Origin: Theocolax elegans
Lineage: Eukaryota > Arthropoda > Insecta > Hymenoptera > Cerocephalidae
Assembly: GCA_026168455.1 (NCBI GenBank)
Contig: CM047430.1
Span: 72,021,044 to 72,085,043 of the forward strand
Length of the DNA stretch: 64,000 nt
Reading direction: 5' to 3'
Each line of letters starts with the position of its first letter. Within the stretch, counting starts at the first letter, position 1. Of this stretch, positions 28,001 through 36,936 are shown piece by piece. Made by a program: the position numbers and the translations under genes. The notes below the pieces were generated by a model that was given only the letters and a program-made list of their open reading frames with translations, was not told the DNA's origin and did no database searches.

Positions 28001-30119
28001 TTTTGAGGAACCGAAAAGGGACCGGGAATATGCCTCATAAATATAACCAAGAGAAACAACGCTTTCTAATCGTATGCTCCTGGTGATTCTTATCCCCTGC
28101 ATTTGATTAAAGAAACAGTGAAAAATAGAGACACACGTATATGGATATATGGATAGTTTCGTACCTGCATGGTCATTTTGTTCATGGGAACTCCAGGCGT
28201 GGTCATCCCGTTGCTCATCATTCCCACGTTGCTCATGTTGCTCATAGGATTCATGCCCGACATGCCGTTCATGCCGTTCATATTAGCGACTCCACCACCC
28301 ATCATCATGTGGTTCATAGGCCCGACGTTGCTCATACCGCTCATCGAGCTCATCGAATTCATCGAGTTCATCGAAGACATCATCGGGCTTACCGTCCCCA
28401 TGCTCCCGTAATTGTTCATCCCCATTGGAGCCATACCTGTCATTGGGCTCCTCTGGTTGTAGCCCATCGTATTGTAAGTTTGGTGCGCCATTGCGTGTTG
28501 ACTTTGCATCTGTAACCAAAACATTTTTTTTTCTTTTTTTATTCTTTCTTTTATCTCCTTTTCGGCAAATGTTTAACACATCTATTTCATTCGTTTATTT
28601 ACACCCTATAATACCTATGCACGCGAGTTAATAATTTTTCAATTGCACATTACGACTCGGAAAATGCAATATTGCACCGTTAACGGAAATATCGCTCTAT
28701 ACCCGAATATCGAGTTTTATATAATTTTATTAACGAATCGTCTGGTTCGGTTATTACTGTTATATAGATATTATATCGAATTTATTCGTTATACACACAC
28801 TTCAATATTTCGATCCTTTCGAATTAAATATTAATAATTACACCCATTGCCGCACTCTGGCACTCGGATGCGCGTGTTACATTTTGTCCAATTTTCAGTT
28901 TTATTATTATTTACTTTTTTCCTTGTTTCTTTCGACTCGGCTGCGTTGTACCGTTACTTTAATTTATTTTTTCTTTCTTTCTTTTTTTTTGTCTATTTCG
29001 GGCGAACGTGCCTTTTTCGGGTGCATACGATAAATTTTTTCCTTTTCTTTTTTAAGAGAGAAACAAAAAGATTATAAATGCCATCGGGGAGTTTACGAGC
29101 CTCGGCTGAAAATATGACATCTATAAATAATTTCGTCGAAAGGTTTATTGTATTTTCTCTTTTTCAGGGAGAAAGAGAGGGAGAGAGAGAGAGAGAAGCG
29201 AAAGAAAAATTTTCTGTGGGTCATTCTAATACTGCGCTTATGCTATATTTTTAGTTCGATTATAACCAACGCGCCCCGTGTGTAATAACAAACAACGCTA
29301 TTTTTTTACAGCATTTTAGAAAATTTGCGATACTTTTTTCTTTTTTATGGATGTATTTTGTTATAATGAAATTTGATTTTACAGTTTAGAAATACGGAAT
29401 GGTTTATTATTTTACTATATACGATTTATATTAGATGTTCGTAATGTAAATATGTTTAAAATTAATAATTTACCTCAAGTGACATTTAAGTTACATTAAT
29501 AGTACACCAAGAAATTTTATGAAAAATTAAATTAGAGATGTTTTTATAAAAATGAAAAATTAAATTAGAATTAGAAATGTTTTTTTTATAGAAATCGTAG
29601 TACGTTCGTCAAATAGAAAATGACAGGATAGGGTAGATTGTGGACCCAACGACTAAACGCATTGGGTTTGTATATAGCTTTAAAAATATCCAAGGAGTTA
29701 TTATATCTTTCCCAGTAATAACGCATAAATATTTAAATTGTTGTTTATAATATTAAAAATATTATTTATTGATCGTGCTGTATCTTTATTTAAATTTATA
29801 TAATACAATAAGAAAAGTATGGACAGTACTGTTATTGCAAAATTAAAGATAGAAGTATATATATTATATGTTTTTTAAATAATTGTGCGCACAATCCACC
29901 CTGAGAAAAAGGAAAAGAAAATATAATTAGAATATACAATAAATATACCTGGTGATTATATTGGGAGGTAACGTCTTGGCGGTCCTGCATTGCCACCACG
30001 CTAACGCTAGCAGCAGTGGCGCCGACAGTGGCAGTGGCAGCTGCCACCATCGCCGCGCGCGGCAATGATCGTCCTCGGGCCTCCTCGGGCCCACGACGCC
30101 CCCGCTGGTACGATGATGC
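6134..30119 (-). CDS. tna: tonalli/ZMIZ-type SP-RING (MIZ zinc finger) protein; nine 3' exons of a larger gene
   Basis: Nine exons: 30119-29949, 28509-28165, 16293-15447, 13033-12687, 10196-10011, 9874-9732, 9607-8995, 8170-7946 and 6271-6134. They sum to 3,015 nt (1,004 residues plus stop) with every phase matching. Order of parts: Ala-rich segment (about residues 20-40 of the visible part), Met/Asn/Ser/Gly-rich segment (58-172), Gln/Pro-rich region with polyQ of 22 and 24, conserved block from [11 protein letters not shown] to the CCCSHLF junction, SP-RING, polyQ of 29, and an acidic tail with [11 protein letters not shown]. These match vertebrate ZMIZ1/2 and Drosophila Tonalli. The family are PIAS-like coregulators with SUMO-ligase-type RINGs; Tonalli interacts genetically with Brahma/Osa chromatin remodelling. 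The product should be nuclear. The conserved N-terminal ZMIZ domain is missing, so the gene must start further right, probably outside the window. Two introns are short (9608-9731 and 9875-10010); one is 11.9 kb. Confidence 0.95.
6272..7945 (-). other. tna intron h-i
   Basis: AT-rich intron bounded by GTAAGT and TTACAG on the minus strand. No gene, RNA or clear repeat was seen in it. Confidence 0.85.
7946..8170 (-). CDS. tna: tna exon h: acidic linker
   Basis: 225 nt, 75 codons, phase 0 at both ends. The acceptor is TTTGCAG and the donor is CTCAAC|GTAAGT. It opens with three PHT repeats, [11 protein letters not shown], then Gly/Ser/Pro-rich sequence and [20 protein letters not shown]. This resembles the vertebrate DLTFNPSSALEG..GAQG segment just before the activation motif. 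Confidence 0.93.
8171..8994 (-). other. tna intron g-h
   Basis: Intron with a short CT tract near 8217-8237; otherwise AT-rich and featureless. Confidence 0.85.
8995..9607 (-). CDS. tna: tna exon g: end of SP-RING plus third polyQ tract
   Basis: 613 nt, completing a Thr codon (AC|T) and ending in phase 0 at GACCAG|GTAATT. The acceptor is GGTCACAG. It starts [19 protein letters not shown], the invariant helix after the RING, then [14 protein letters not shown], as in the vertebrate EEVTIDPTCSWRP segment. A polyQ of 29 lies at 9315-9229 and is flanked by Met/Pro/Gly-rich, probably disordered sequence. Confidence 0.95.
9229..9315 (-). repeat. CAG/CAA tract encoding 29 Gln
   Basis: 29 in-frame glutamine codons, a mixture of CAG and CAA, inside tna exon g. 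Confidence 0.97.
9732..9874 (-). CDS. tna: tna exon f: SP-RING/MIZ zinc finger
   Basis: 143 nt. The acceptor is TTCCCCAG and the donor is GCAC|GTGAGT. It holds nearly the whole finger: [18 protein letters not shown], then [19 protein letters not shown] and [10 protein letters not shown]. The zinc-ligand pattern (C in DCKH, the H, then the C..C of WRCPVC) is intact, as are the hydrophobic positions expected for E2 (Ubc9) contact in the family. Confidence 0.98.
10011..10196 (-). CDS. tna: tna exon e: SP-RING-proximal segment
   Basis: 186 nt, 62 codons, phase 0 at both ends. The acceptor is TATTTCAG and the donor is AAAG|GTAAAC. The product runs [19 protein letters not shown] through [20 protein letters not shown] to EQTSIK, all typical ZMIZ residues leading straight into the MIZ finger. 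Confidence 0.97.
10197..12686 (-). other. tna intron d-e
   Basis: A 2.5 kb AT-rich intron between GTGAGT (minus donor at 12686) and TATTTCAG. No open frame or repeat worth naming was found. Confidence 0.85.
12687..13033 (-). CDS. tna: tna exon d: conserved pre-RING domain
   Basis: 347 nt, starting with the last two bases of a Lys codon and ending in phase 0 at TGCTGT|GTGAGT. The acceptor is CGTTCCAG. The translation runs [19 protein letters not shown], then [48 protein letters not shown] and ends ITVSACCC. Identity to the vertebrate ZMIZ1 block is very high by eye. In PIAS/ZMIZ proteins this PINIT-like region precedes the SP-RING and helps position substrate. Confidence 0.97.
13034..15446 (-). 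other. tna intron c-d
   Basis: A 2.4 kb intron. Its first 300 bases next to exon c (about 15139-15446) are much less AT-rich and stay open in the exon frame. The rest is AT-rich, with a (TG)15 tract at 14501-14530. Confidence 0.85.
14501..14530. repeat. (TG)n microsatellite
   Basis: Fifteen uninterrupted GT/TG units within an intron. Confidence 0.95.
15447..16293 (-). CDS. tna: tna exon c: Gln/Pro-rich region with two polyQ tracts
   Basis: 847 nt, entering in phase 0 and leaving after one base of a codon (donor CCAA|GTGAGT). It opens at a CAG-CAG-CAG run behind TTTCAG, so acceptor choice may add or drop single Gln codons. It begins [18 protein letters not shown], then runs through polyQ of 22 (16068-16003) and 24 (15762-15691) to a conserved [20 protein letters not shown] motif matching vertebrate ZMIZ [20 protein letters not shown]. 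The frame remains open for about 100 codons into the following intron. Confidence 0.93.
15691..15762 (-). repeat. CAG/CAA tract encoding 24 Gln
   Basis: 24 in-frame glutamine codons in tna exon c, with CAG and CAA interspersed. Confidence 0.97.
16003..16068 (-). repeat. CAG/CAA tract encoding 22 Gln
   Basis: 22 in-frame glutamine codons in tna exon c, with CAG and CAA interspersed. Confidence 0.97.
16690..16945. repeat. Imperfect 250 bp palindrome, MITE-like
   Basis: The left half (CACATGATTTTTTTGGACTT, then GAGGGAAAAATAT and TTTCTTTAAAG) reappears inverted in the right half as ACACATGGTTTTTTCTGACTT, GTGGAAAAATAT and ATCTTTGAA. The arms have diverged. The shape suggests an old foldback or MITE copy, but no target duplication was identified. 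Confidence 0.55.
19622..20703 (+). repeat. Left arm of long inverted repeat
   Basis: About 1.08 kb that is nearly identical to the reverse complement of 21204-22285; paired positions sum to about 41,907. Inside the arm, a roughly 125-165 bp block (TTACGTAACTTATAACTTAT and neighbours through TTGGAACAAAAG) occurs twice, at about 19628-19794 and 19978-20102. A 57-residue open frame is conserved between the arms only because the DNA is. No recognisable protein is encoded. Confidence 0.92.
20704..21203. other. Spacer of long inverted repeat
   Basis: About 500 bp of AT-rich sequence between the arms. No coding sequence. It would form the loop if the palindrome were transcribed or extruded. Confidence 0.8.
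21204..22285 (-). repeat. Right arm of long inverted repeat
   Basis: The inverse of 19622-20703. The long shared blocks checked by eye are identical, including the region around CGGATATTTACTTAGTTAATT and the GACACCTTCTTGGAAGGTGT mini-palindrome. Beyond its outer end another partial copy of the arm sequence continues to about 22445 in the same orientation, so the right side is longer than the left. Confidence 0.92.
22286..22445 (-). repeat. Extra tandem copy of the inverted-repeat unit
   Basis: Repeats the sequence at about 21934-22090 (AAAAAGTGTGATTGGAATAA, the GACACCTTCTTGGAAGGTGT element, and GTAGAAAAAAGAAG) with a few differences. It then breaks off abruptly at GAAAAAAGAAG, where the next insertion starts. 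Confidence 0.85.
22446..23787. mobile_element. 1.34 kb insertion splitting a repeat unit
   Basis: The repeat unit stops at AGAAAAAAGAAG near 22445 and resumes near 23788 with GGGAATAAGAATTAAAGATA, exactly the bases that follow AAGAAG in the uninterrupted copy at about 22081-22130. The intervening DNA is AT-rich, contains a tRNA-like sequence and ends CCACCAGGGAG. No terminal inverted repeat or coding frame was identified, so its class is unknown. Confidence 0.65.
22933..23004 (-). pseudogene. tRNA-like sequence, degenerate (possible SINE head)
   Basis: The minus strand carries a perfect A-box-like TAGCTTAGTGG and a B box GGTTCGATTCC at normal tRNA spacing over 72 nt. A four-pair D stem (GCTT/GAGC) and an anticodon loop GTTTGGT (formal anticodon UUG, glutamine) can be drawn. 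The T stem has one mismatch and the acceptor stem (GTTGCGT with TTAGGGC) pairs poorly, so a working tRNA is unlikely. It may be a tRNA pseudogene or the head of a tRNA-derived SINE. Confidence 0.6.
23788..23827 (-). repeat. Resumed fragment of the inverted-repeat unit
   Basis: About 40 bases beginning GGGAATAAGAATTAAAGATA match the right-arm sequence near 22090-22130, then diverge into unrelated DNA. Confidence 0.75.
24263..24818 (+). pseudogene. Lst8: Decayed 3' part of Lst8 (mLST8/GbetaL), WD40 TORC subunit
   Basis: The plus strand encodes [19 protein letters not shown], then [36 protein letters not shown] and [12 protein letters not shown]. These match the C-terminal WD40 blades of mLST8, the beta-propeller subunit of TORC1 and TORC2. 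After KVQVLQ the frame stops. The rest continues one frame over, with an in-frame TGA at 24642-24644 where an Arg or similar codon is expected ([15 protein letters not shown]), then runs to [14 protein letters not shown] and TAA at 24816-24818. The 5' end is also damaged: HQTYQAKSG stands where HPNQ(A/T)EL(I/V)(I/V)GDQSG is expected. An AG acceptor (ATTTAG) may precede it. The upstream blades are absent. It therefore cannot make a full propeller; it is a partial duplicate, not the working gene. Confidence 0.88.
24819..25160. other. Gap between the two convergent decayed genes
   Basis: About 340 bases of AT-rich DNA, probably the remains of the two facing 3' UTRs. No further coding similarity was seen. 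Confidence 0.5.
25161..26694 (-). pseudogene. Decayed unrecognised gene with a retained intron
   Basis: The minus strand starts with ATG at 26694 ([20 protein letters not shown]) and reads a soluble, acidic-to-mixed segment to KYSNICKKS, where TAA (26391-26389) interrupts. The same frame then continues [20 protein letters not shown]. At least two frame shifts follow before [21 protein letters not shown] clean intron (GTAAGT to TCTCTTTTAG, about 25992-25933) joins [14 protein letters not shown] and a Lys/Gln/Asn-rich basic region, [11 protein letters not shown], which includes a KKKKKK cluster. Another shift near 25430 leads to [15 protein letters not shown] and the final stop. The layout (globular N-terminus, acidic linker, basic disordered tail) suggests a nuclear protein, but I do not recognise the family. 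It faces the Lst8 fragment tail to tail. Confidence 0.65.
28165..28509 (-). CDS. tna: tna exon b: methionine-rich segment
   Basis: 115 codons, phase 0 at both ends. The acceptor is TTACAG before ATGCAAAGT and the donor is CAG|GTACGA. 31 of 115 residues are Met, mixed with Asn, Ser, Gly and Pro in degenerate MNSM, MSGM and MNGM units. Vertebrate ZMIZ1 has a shorter Met/Gly/Pro-rich stretch at the same place. No folded domain is expected. Confidence 0.9.
28510..29948 (-). other. tna intron a-b
   Basis: A 1.4 kb AT-rich intron with a short GA tract near 29170-29200. No other feature was seen. Confidence 0.85.
29949..30119 (-). CDS. tna: tna exon a: Ala-rich segment
   Basis: 57 codons, phase 0 at both ends. 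The donor is CAG|GTATAT. The best acceptor is GGTTAG before GCATCATCG; an in-frame TAG sits directly before the exon, so the frame cannot extend further right. The pyrimidine tract is weak, so the 5' end is the least certain boundary. The run [19 protein letters not shown] and the following [13 protein letters not shown] correspond to the vertebrate ZMIZ1 Ala/Thr-rich segment that leads into ALQETQNKDINQYG. An ATG at 30050-30048 with G at -3 and +4 could start a shorter isoform. Confidence 0.75.
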
Positions 30120-33112
30120 CTAACCTCGTGCTCTTCGAGGCTTCCTGCTTGCCAACTGACCGCAATTCAGGAAAACACCAAAACCTTTACGATTCTCCTC
30201 CTTCTCCTCCTCTCTTTCTCTCTTACTTTTCTCTCTCTTTGTCTCTTCGACTCTCTCCCTCTCGCTCTCTCTCTCTCGCTCTCTCTCTCTCTCTCGGTTT
30301 CCCAAGTTCCACCCCCTCGTACGGGATTTTTCCAGTTACAGCAGACGAGTCAACGTTGCTCCAAGGCCCAAACTAGGAAGCTCCCGATCGAGTCCATCTG
30401 CAAACGAAACACCCCGATGGATGGTTTTAGTCTACATTGCCCTCTTCACCACTACTTTTACATACGCACATCCATCCATATACATACACGTATACACACA
30501 TACATATATATATATACATACATTCGAAACATAACGCTTCGAGACAGATGGCGACTTTTTCGGACTATATATATACATACAAGCATAATACGCTTCGTGT
30601 TCTGACCCCTCGATTTCTTTCTTCGATTATGTATTTTTTTTTCTCTCTTTCGTTTCTCTTTCTTTTTTTTCTGTCCTACGTATATACCACGCGGACAGCA
30701 GCAAGAGTTTATCGAAAAGTTATGTATATACTCGACGGTGTTTCACGTATAAGAGGTGAAAATTGAATTTTTATATATTGCTTGGTATATTACGGGGGTT
30801 TTGACGTAGGGAATCGATTCGTTTTTTTCATTCGGTATTAATTAGACCGGTATTCACTTTTATTAGAAGACTCTTTCGGTGTGTGTACTACGTGTCAGAT
30901 GGTGTTTGGACAGTCAATTCGGTATTGTTATATTTTTTATATATACTTGTCTGGAACTTCGGTATATTATACGCATCCGAGAGTAATTACCGTGTTTATT
31001 ATATTTAATTATCACTTATTATTTCAAACTTAAAATTATTCTGTACCGCTATCGTTAAAGAAAATTCAATAAATATTCGGATCGAAATTTTATTTGATTA
31101 AAACATTAAGAAATGCGAAAAATTATTAAAAAAGGTAGGACAGAAGGGATCGAACGTATCGAATCGACGTGAATTACGGGAACGCGAGTAATTAAAGAAA
31201 ATATGTACACGAAACGTTGATTGGAAAAGAAAAACGACGCCGTTAATTATTTAACCGAACCGATCGACACCACCTTAATATAGTAATTCACGTTAAAGAT
31301 CGCAAGTGGTGTAGTAGATTTTTAAAAATGAAGAAAAAAAAATTAAAGCAAAGAAATAAGTATGAGTTACAAAAGGTATATGTATACATAGAGAGAGAGA
31401 GAGAGAGGGGGGGGGGTATTGAAATAACGGGCGTAAAAGTAAGATAATAATCGAAAGGCAATGTAATTCGAAAGTTTCCGAGAGATGATAATGCCCTATT
31501 AACTTGTCTTTCTCTCTCTCGATAGAACAGCACCAGTGGCGGGCCAGCAGTAATTCTTATCCCGTATAGTCTGTGTACGAGCTCTTGCCTCTTGGCTTTC
31601 CCTTCACTCTCTCGCAACGTATACCGACCGACCGACCGAATGGGGTGTCAACCCAAACTCAGCGCATTTCCTGGGAAGTCCAAAGAGAACTGGCCTATCC
31701 CACCAAACGGCAGGTATATGTGTATGTATACACCTAAGAATTACCGTTTAAATTATAATTTCACTCCTATATGTATATACATACGATCGATTATATTGAA
31801 TGTACTTAACGCTCTCTCTCTATGGTTTTATAAACGTCATTATTACACGTGTCTATTGCAATATATTACCTGCGAAAATAGCATTTTAAATTTCATTTGA
31901 GATTTTTCGGGTTACGCAGTGATTTTACAATGAATTGTAGCGTGTTGTGTAAATACTATGAGAATAGTATTGTATATTTAAAGATCGTTGAATATTAAAT
32001 CGTTTATTAATAAAAAAATATGTTCGTCATCAAATCGTTCGTTAATAAATTTATAATAAATACTTTATATAGAAATACAAAATGATGTACACATGTGCTT
32101 TATTATAGTAAAATAACTGTTATATTCAAACGAATTGTTATATTTATTGTAATATAACGGAATATATTTTATAACAATTTTAGCGAAAATTATTCTATAC
32201 CTATATTTTAATAATTACCCTAAAACGTAACGAGGTTTTGACTCGTGCTCCAACGTATAAATTTTTACTATATCATACATTATCTTGTATAGTGATATAC
32301 ATTTGGATTAAATTTTGATTAACCTTTTGCACGCGTTTTTTGTACTCAGTTCACGTGCATCCACCCCTCCCCCCCCCCCCCCCCACACACACACACACAC
32401 ACGCACACAGAGGAAGCAACATATTAATATATAATAAAATATGTGTATATGTATGTATATATATTTGTCAGTAAATGAAAATAATTCTTTATTTACTCAA
32501 ACTCCAGTTAGCCAGCACCGGTGTTATTAAAATCATTGCGGACACGACGACACGTCGGGTACCGCAACGGGCAATTAAATAAAAATAAATAATGAAAAAT
32601 CGAGAGTCCCGTTAGTTAATGGAAAAAAAAGAAACCATCCCGCAAAATGGAATATACATTTGGTATAAAATAAAAGGTTAATGCACATCGAGTCATCGAG
32701 TACCTCCCCTGTACGAAATCATCAAGTTTACCAATATATATACATATATATGAGTTTGTCATTGTTGTGTGGGGGTTGGGTGGGTCGTACGTGTGTACGT
32801 ATGTATGTACACAGAGATGAAAAGGACGTCGATCATTCGGTACAACAATTAGTGTGTATGTGTGTATACGTATATATATATATATATTTACGAATGTGAT
32901 AATGGCGCAATTTCTTATTGGTGGTCGGGCGTTCACGTTGCAACTGAACCGAGTGTAGGGATATACAGATTTGTGTGCGTGTATTCTCGTACTAACGGTA
33001 TATAAGTATAACAGAATCGAGAGAGAGGGAGAAAGACTTTTGTGTCTGCATCGCCGAGCGAAATAGTGTTTAATAAAGGTGGTGATGGTGGTGGTGTATG
33101 TAGCGAGACGCG

Positions 33113-33113
<1 letters not shown>

Positions 33114-33144
<31 letters not shown>
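33114..33144. repeat. (CT)n microsatellite
   Basis: CT run with one GCTC interruption. Confidence 0.9.
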
Positions 33145-33569
33145 ACTCGTCGGCGTGGTAAAAGGTATACGAAGGATTAACGGTGAACCAGGACAGGAGC
33201 AGCGCGTAAGCCTAAGCACAAGGACCCCCGTGGCGTTCAACTACCCGCGTTTTCCCTCTTTCTCTCTCTTTCTCTCGCTCGATGTTTCCCCACTTGTACT
33301 CCCTTTTGCACACGCTCGCCGAGCCCTTGCCCCATCTCTCTCTTTCGCCCTCTCCTGCAGTGTATACACTTCAGCCCCTTCTTACATCTCTCCCTACCGT
33401 AGCCAGTTTCGCACGTGTATCCCTCTCCCTTTCGACGACGGCGTATCTTTATTCTTTCCCTCTCCCCTCTACCCTCTACCCTCTCCCCAACCATCCTCTC
33501 CTTTACCTCCCTGTCTACTATAACCTCTCTCCTAGATGGCTATACGATGTATACGCTATATATACCTCC

Positions 33570-33612
33570 TCCTTCTTCTTCTTCTTCTTCTTCTTCTTCT
33601 TCTTCTTCTTCT
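33570..33612. repeat. (TTC)n microsatellite
   Basis: About thirteen TTC/CTT units on the plus strand. Confidence 0.95.
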
Positions 33613-33686
33613 GCTTCTTCGCCCTTACTAATATTTCTCGTTCTAACGTAATATTTTTCTCTCATTTTTACATTTTCCTCTCTCTG

Positions 33687-33726
<40 letters not shown>

Positions 33727-35028
33727 CAACTTATATCGCTTCCTTTTATTTCATTTTCTCCCTCTCTCTATACAGAGGTATACACACCTACGTTTATTTA
33801 CATATACTTATTTATTTGTCTTTCTTTACATCTTTATTTATTTACCGGGTTATACGTTATATTACAAATATTCTATTTTATTCCCATTATTTTTTTACAA
33901 TTCCGACCTTTGTATTATATACTTCCGATGAGATACGCGTACATATCCATATCCGCCTTAAAAAACGTTAAGAGCGTTATACTTTTCGAGAATCTGCGAT
34001 GTAAAAACCTGCACCAAGTGAATTTGTGTTTACCGCGTGCAATCTAACGATTCGCGCTCGACGGTAAATGTATATGCATGTGTACACTACCGCTTGACCA
34101 CAACGACAATTCAACACATTTATTTTCCATAAACAATAGCAATAGTAATAATAATGATAATGCTCGACACTACCGTCCTCGAATAATTTGATTGCAAAAC
34201 GTAAAAATACATGTACAATTTACGTGTATGTATGTGTAGCATCATTTTGTCAAATTAATATAGTAATTGCGTTGGTATAAAATAATGTGATGCTGTATCA
34301 GAGTGTTACGTATGCGTAATTAGCGTCGCGAGCGCAATATTGTAACGAACGATGGGAAATAAATAAATAAACGATCAAAAGTAAAAAAAGGCGAAATATA
34401 ATAGAGAAGAAGCCAAACTCGAGAAAATCACGTCGACATTGTAGAACGCGCAACAAATTATTTCGAGAGACCGAGAGGGAGGGAGAGGGAGGGAGAGAGA
34501 GGGAGAGAGAGTCTCGCGAACAATCAAAATACTCGTTCCGTTTCATAAAAACGCTCCTAGAAAATCGCTTTCAAAACCAAACGCGCAGTGCACGTAGACG
34601 TGTGTATATGTATATACATATATATATATATATGTGTGTATAGATGAACATTCGCAGGGAACTTTCTCGCTCTCTCTTCCTCTGTTGGTCACCCTCGACG
34701 CGCAATCTCTCTCGATTTTCACTCTCATTTTTTTCCTCTCCAAGTTTCTCCCACTTCCCGAATATATATATATATATATACATGTACGTGGTGTGTCTGT
34801 CTCCGTGTACGTGTGATATACATATATTCGCGCACGCGACGCTCTCGCACACACACATTCATACATACACAGAGCGAGAGAGAGAGAGAGAAAGATTCAG
34901 TCAGCGAAACCCGTCGTGTGTATATATACGTGTATATACACGCCTGCAGCTGCGGAGCAACAACGCTCATCGAAGCCCTCATTGCTTTTCTGTGGGAAAT
35001 GCACGTGCTCGCTATTCACACACACGCG

Positions 35029-35038
<10 letters not shown>

Positions 35039-35071
<33 letters not shown>
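35039..35071. repeat. (CT)n microsatellite
   Basis: Pure CT run flanked by CGCTCGCTCG. Confidence 0.95.
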
Positions 35072-35074
<3 letters not shown>

Positions 35075-36892
35075 CTCTCGCTTGCCTTCTCTCTTCTTCT
35101 TTCTCTCCTGCGCCCGCACAATGCACTCCATATAGGTATATATACTATGTACGCGCGTATCCTGCTTTTTCGGCGTGTGGCCCATCCACCCCTCCCTTCT
35201 CCCATCTCTCTCTTCTCTCTCTCTCTCTCACTGGCTCTCTCGCTCTCTGCATTCCAGTTTTTGGCGGATTTTCGATGCGCAGTGGCGGTCCTTTTTCGGC
35301 TTTTTAAAAATCCTCCTCTATACGCTCCGCTCGCGTTGTTTGCTTTTTTTCGAGTGTCTCTTTCTCTCTCCGTGTGTCTACGTGCGTGTGTCCGCGTGTG
35401 TGTGAGTACGCGTGTGACTATATATATATATATATATATACATACAGGATTCTTGATAAATCTACCCTTTTTTTTTATTCGACTACGTCTTCTAATTGTT
35501 TCGGATGAGAGTCGGGCGCGTGTGGCGGGGGCGGCGAGGTCGAAAGAAAATGAATTTGCAATCCGTTGGCAGGGGGGGGGCGAAGGGAGGGGGGCAGGCA
35601 GAATCTTCCGAGCCAAATCTCCGAGCAAATCTGAAGCTTAACCAACTTAACTCTAACCATATTATATATACATACAGACACACACACTCATATTGCTTTC
35701 GTAAACGGTACGTGATTCCCAACGATTATTATTATTATATTACATTACGAGCCTATGTACCGGTTATTCCTTTACCTACATATACATATATTGTATCGAC
35801 GCATGTTGATGTTATTGAATATTTATTTATACTTTTTTTTTATATAAATAATTTATATACCTATATGTTTTATTGTATACGTTCTTCAGGTGATTTTGCG
35901 TATATGTCCTGTGTATAAGCCTATATCCCGTTGCAATTTGAAGTAAACGTTAAAGCGGAATTTATGCTCTTTAAATTCACGTATACGTATAAATAAAAAT
36001 TAAAGTTGCGTATTTTTAACTTCGTAATGTTCGGTTTTCAATTTAGAGGATGATTTAATAGTTATACATATATTTAAACGATACCCTAAACGAATCACTT
36101 TTCTCACTCTCGAAAGACATTTGGAGAGTATAATAAGTATGCGTAAAGTGGAGGTTACATTTGGTTAAAATATTGTAAACCAGTGGTTTGTATACACGTA
36201 GTCGCGTAAAAGACGCGTTTGCGGAATCCAGTCGCGTATACTATACGCAACGAGGGACGAGATACGATTTTCCCGATGTTATCAGGCCGATTTGAGCCCG
36301 TACATCGATTGCCGTTTAAAAATAAAAGGTAAGCGTGTCTCGAATGAGGTTCTCGAACCAAAAGAAGATAAAGGAAAAGTATAAAAGAAGACAGAAATGC
36401 AACGGTGCGCGTGGATTCAAAGAGTCGTGCGAAAAATCTCTCGTTCCCGCGGCGATATATGGAGAATAGAATAACGACGGGGCAACAACAAAAGATAAAG
36501 GAAAATAGAAGAAGCGAAAGGAGAGACAACCTCCCCCGCGATAATTTTAACCGGCGTGAAAAATTGGCTATTAACCCGCGGCGTCTGTGTCAAATATATA
36601 AACGTTAAACATAATGTACAAGATATACCGAGTGAAACATCGTCGCAGAAACGAATAAAACACCCTCCCTCTCCCCCTCGCCCGCCGTCCATCGTCCGTA
36701 AGGGTGACGTCATATCCACGGTTTCCTACCCCCTTGACGTGTACGGCGAATATGCCCGATTCCCATTGACGATCCACCTAACCTTCGTCGTAGCTATCCC
36801 CCAACTTAACATCCCCTTTCCCGTGCGGCATTCTCTTTCTCGCTAAACTCGACGGTGTATATATGTATATATATACATGTACATATATGCTC

Positions 36893-36896
<4 letters not shown>

Positions 36897-36932
<36 letters not shown>
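36897..36932. repeat. (CT)n microsatellite
   Basis: Pure CT run of about eighteen units. Confidence 0.95.

Positions 36933-36936
<4 letters not shown>

Larger units (their letters stand above)
16294..28164 (-). other. tna intron b-c, 11.9 kb, host to repeats and decayed genes
   Basis: Bounded by CAG|GTACGA at the exon b side and TTTCAG at the exon c side. Contents listed separately: palindrome (about 16690-16945), long inverted repeat (19622-22285), nested insertion with a tRNA-like sequence (22446-23787), Lst8 fragment (24263-24818) and a decayed unknown gene (25161-26694). The stretches 16950-19600 and 26700-28160 are AT-rich without genes, except for small GC-rich patches near 27050-27160 and 27420-27500. 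Confidence 0.8.

Noticed and set aside
31640..31740. Minus-strand peptide LPFGGIGQFSLDFPGNALSL, which resembles the PFGG(I/V)G motif of aldehyde dehydrogenases
   Set aside because: Similarity ends after six residues, the frame stops within about 30 codons, and no catalytic region of that family is nearby.
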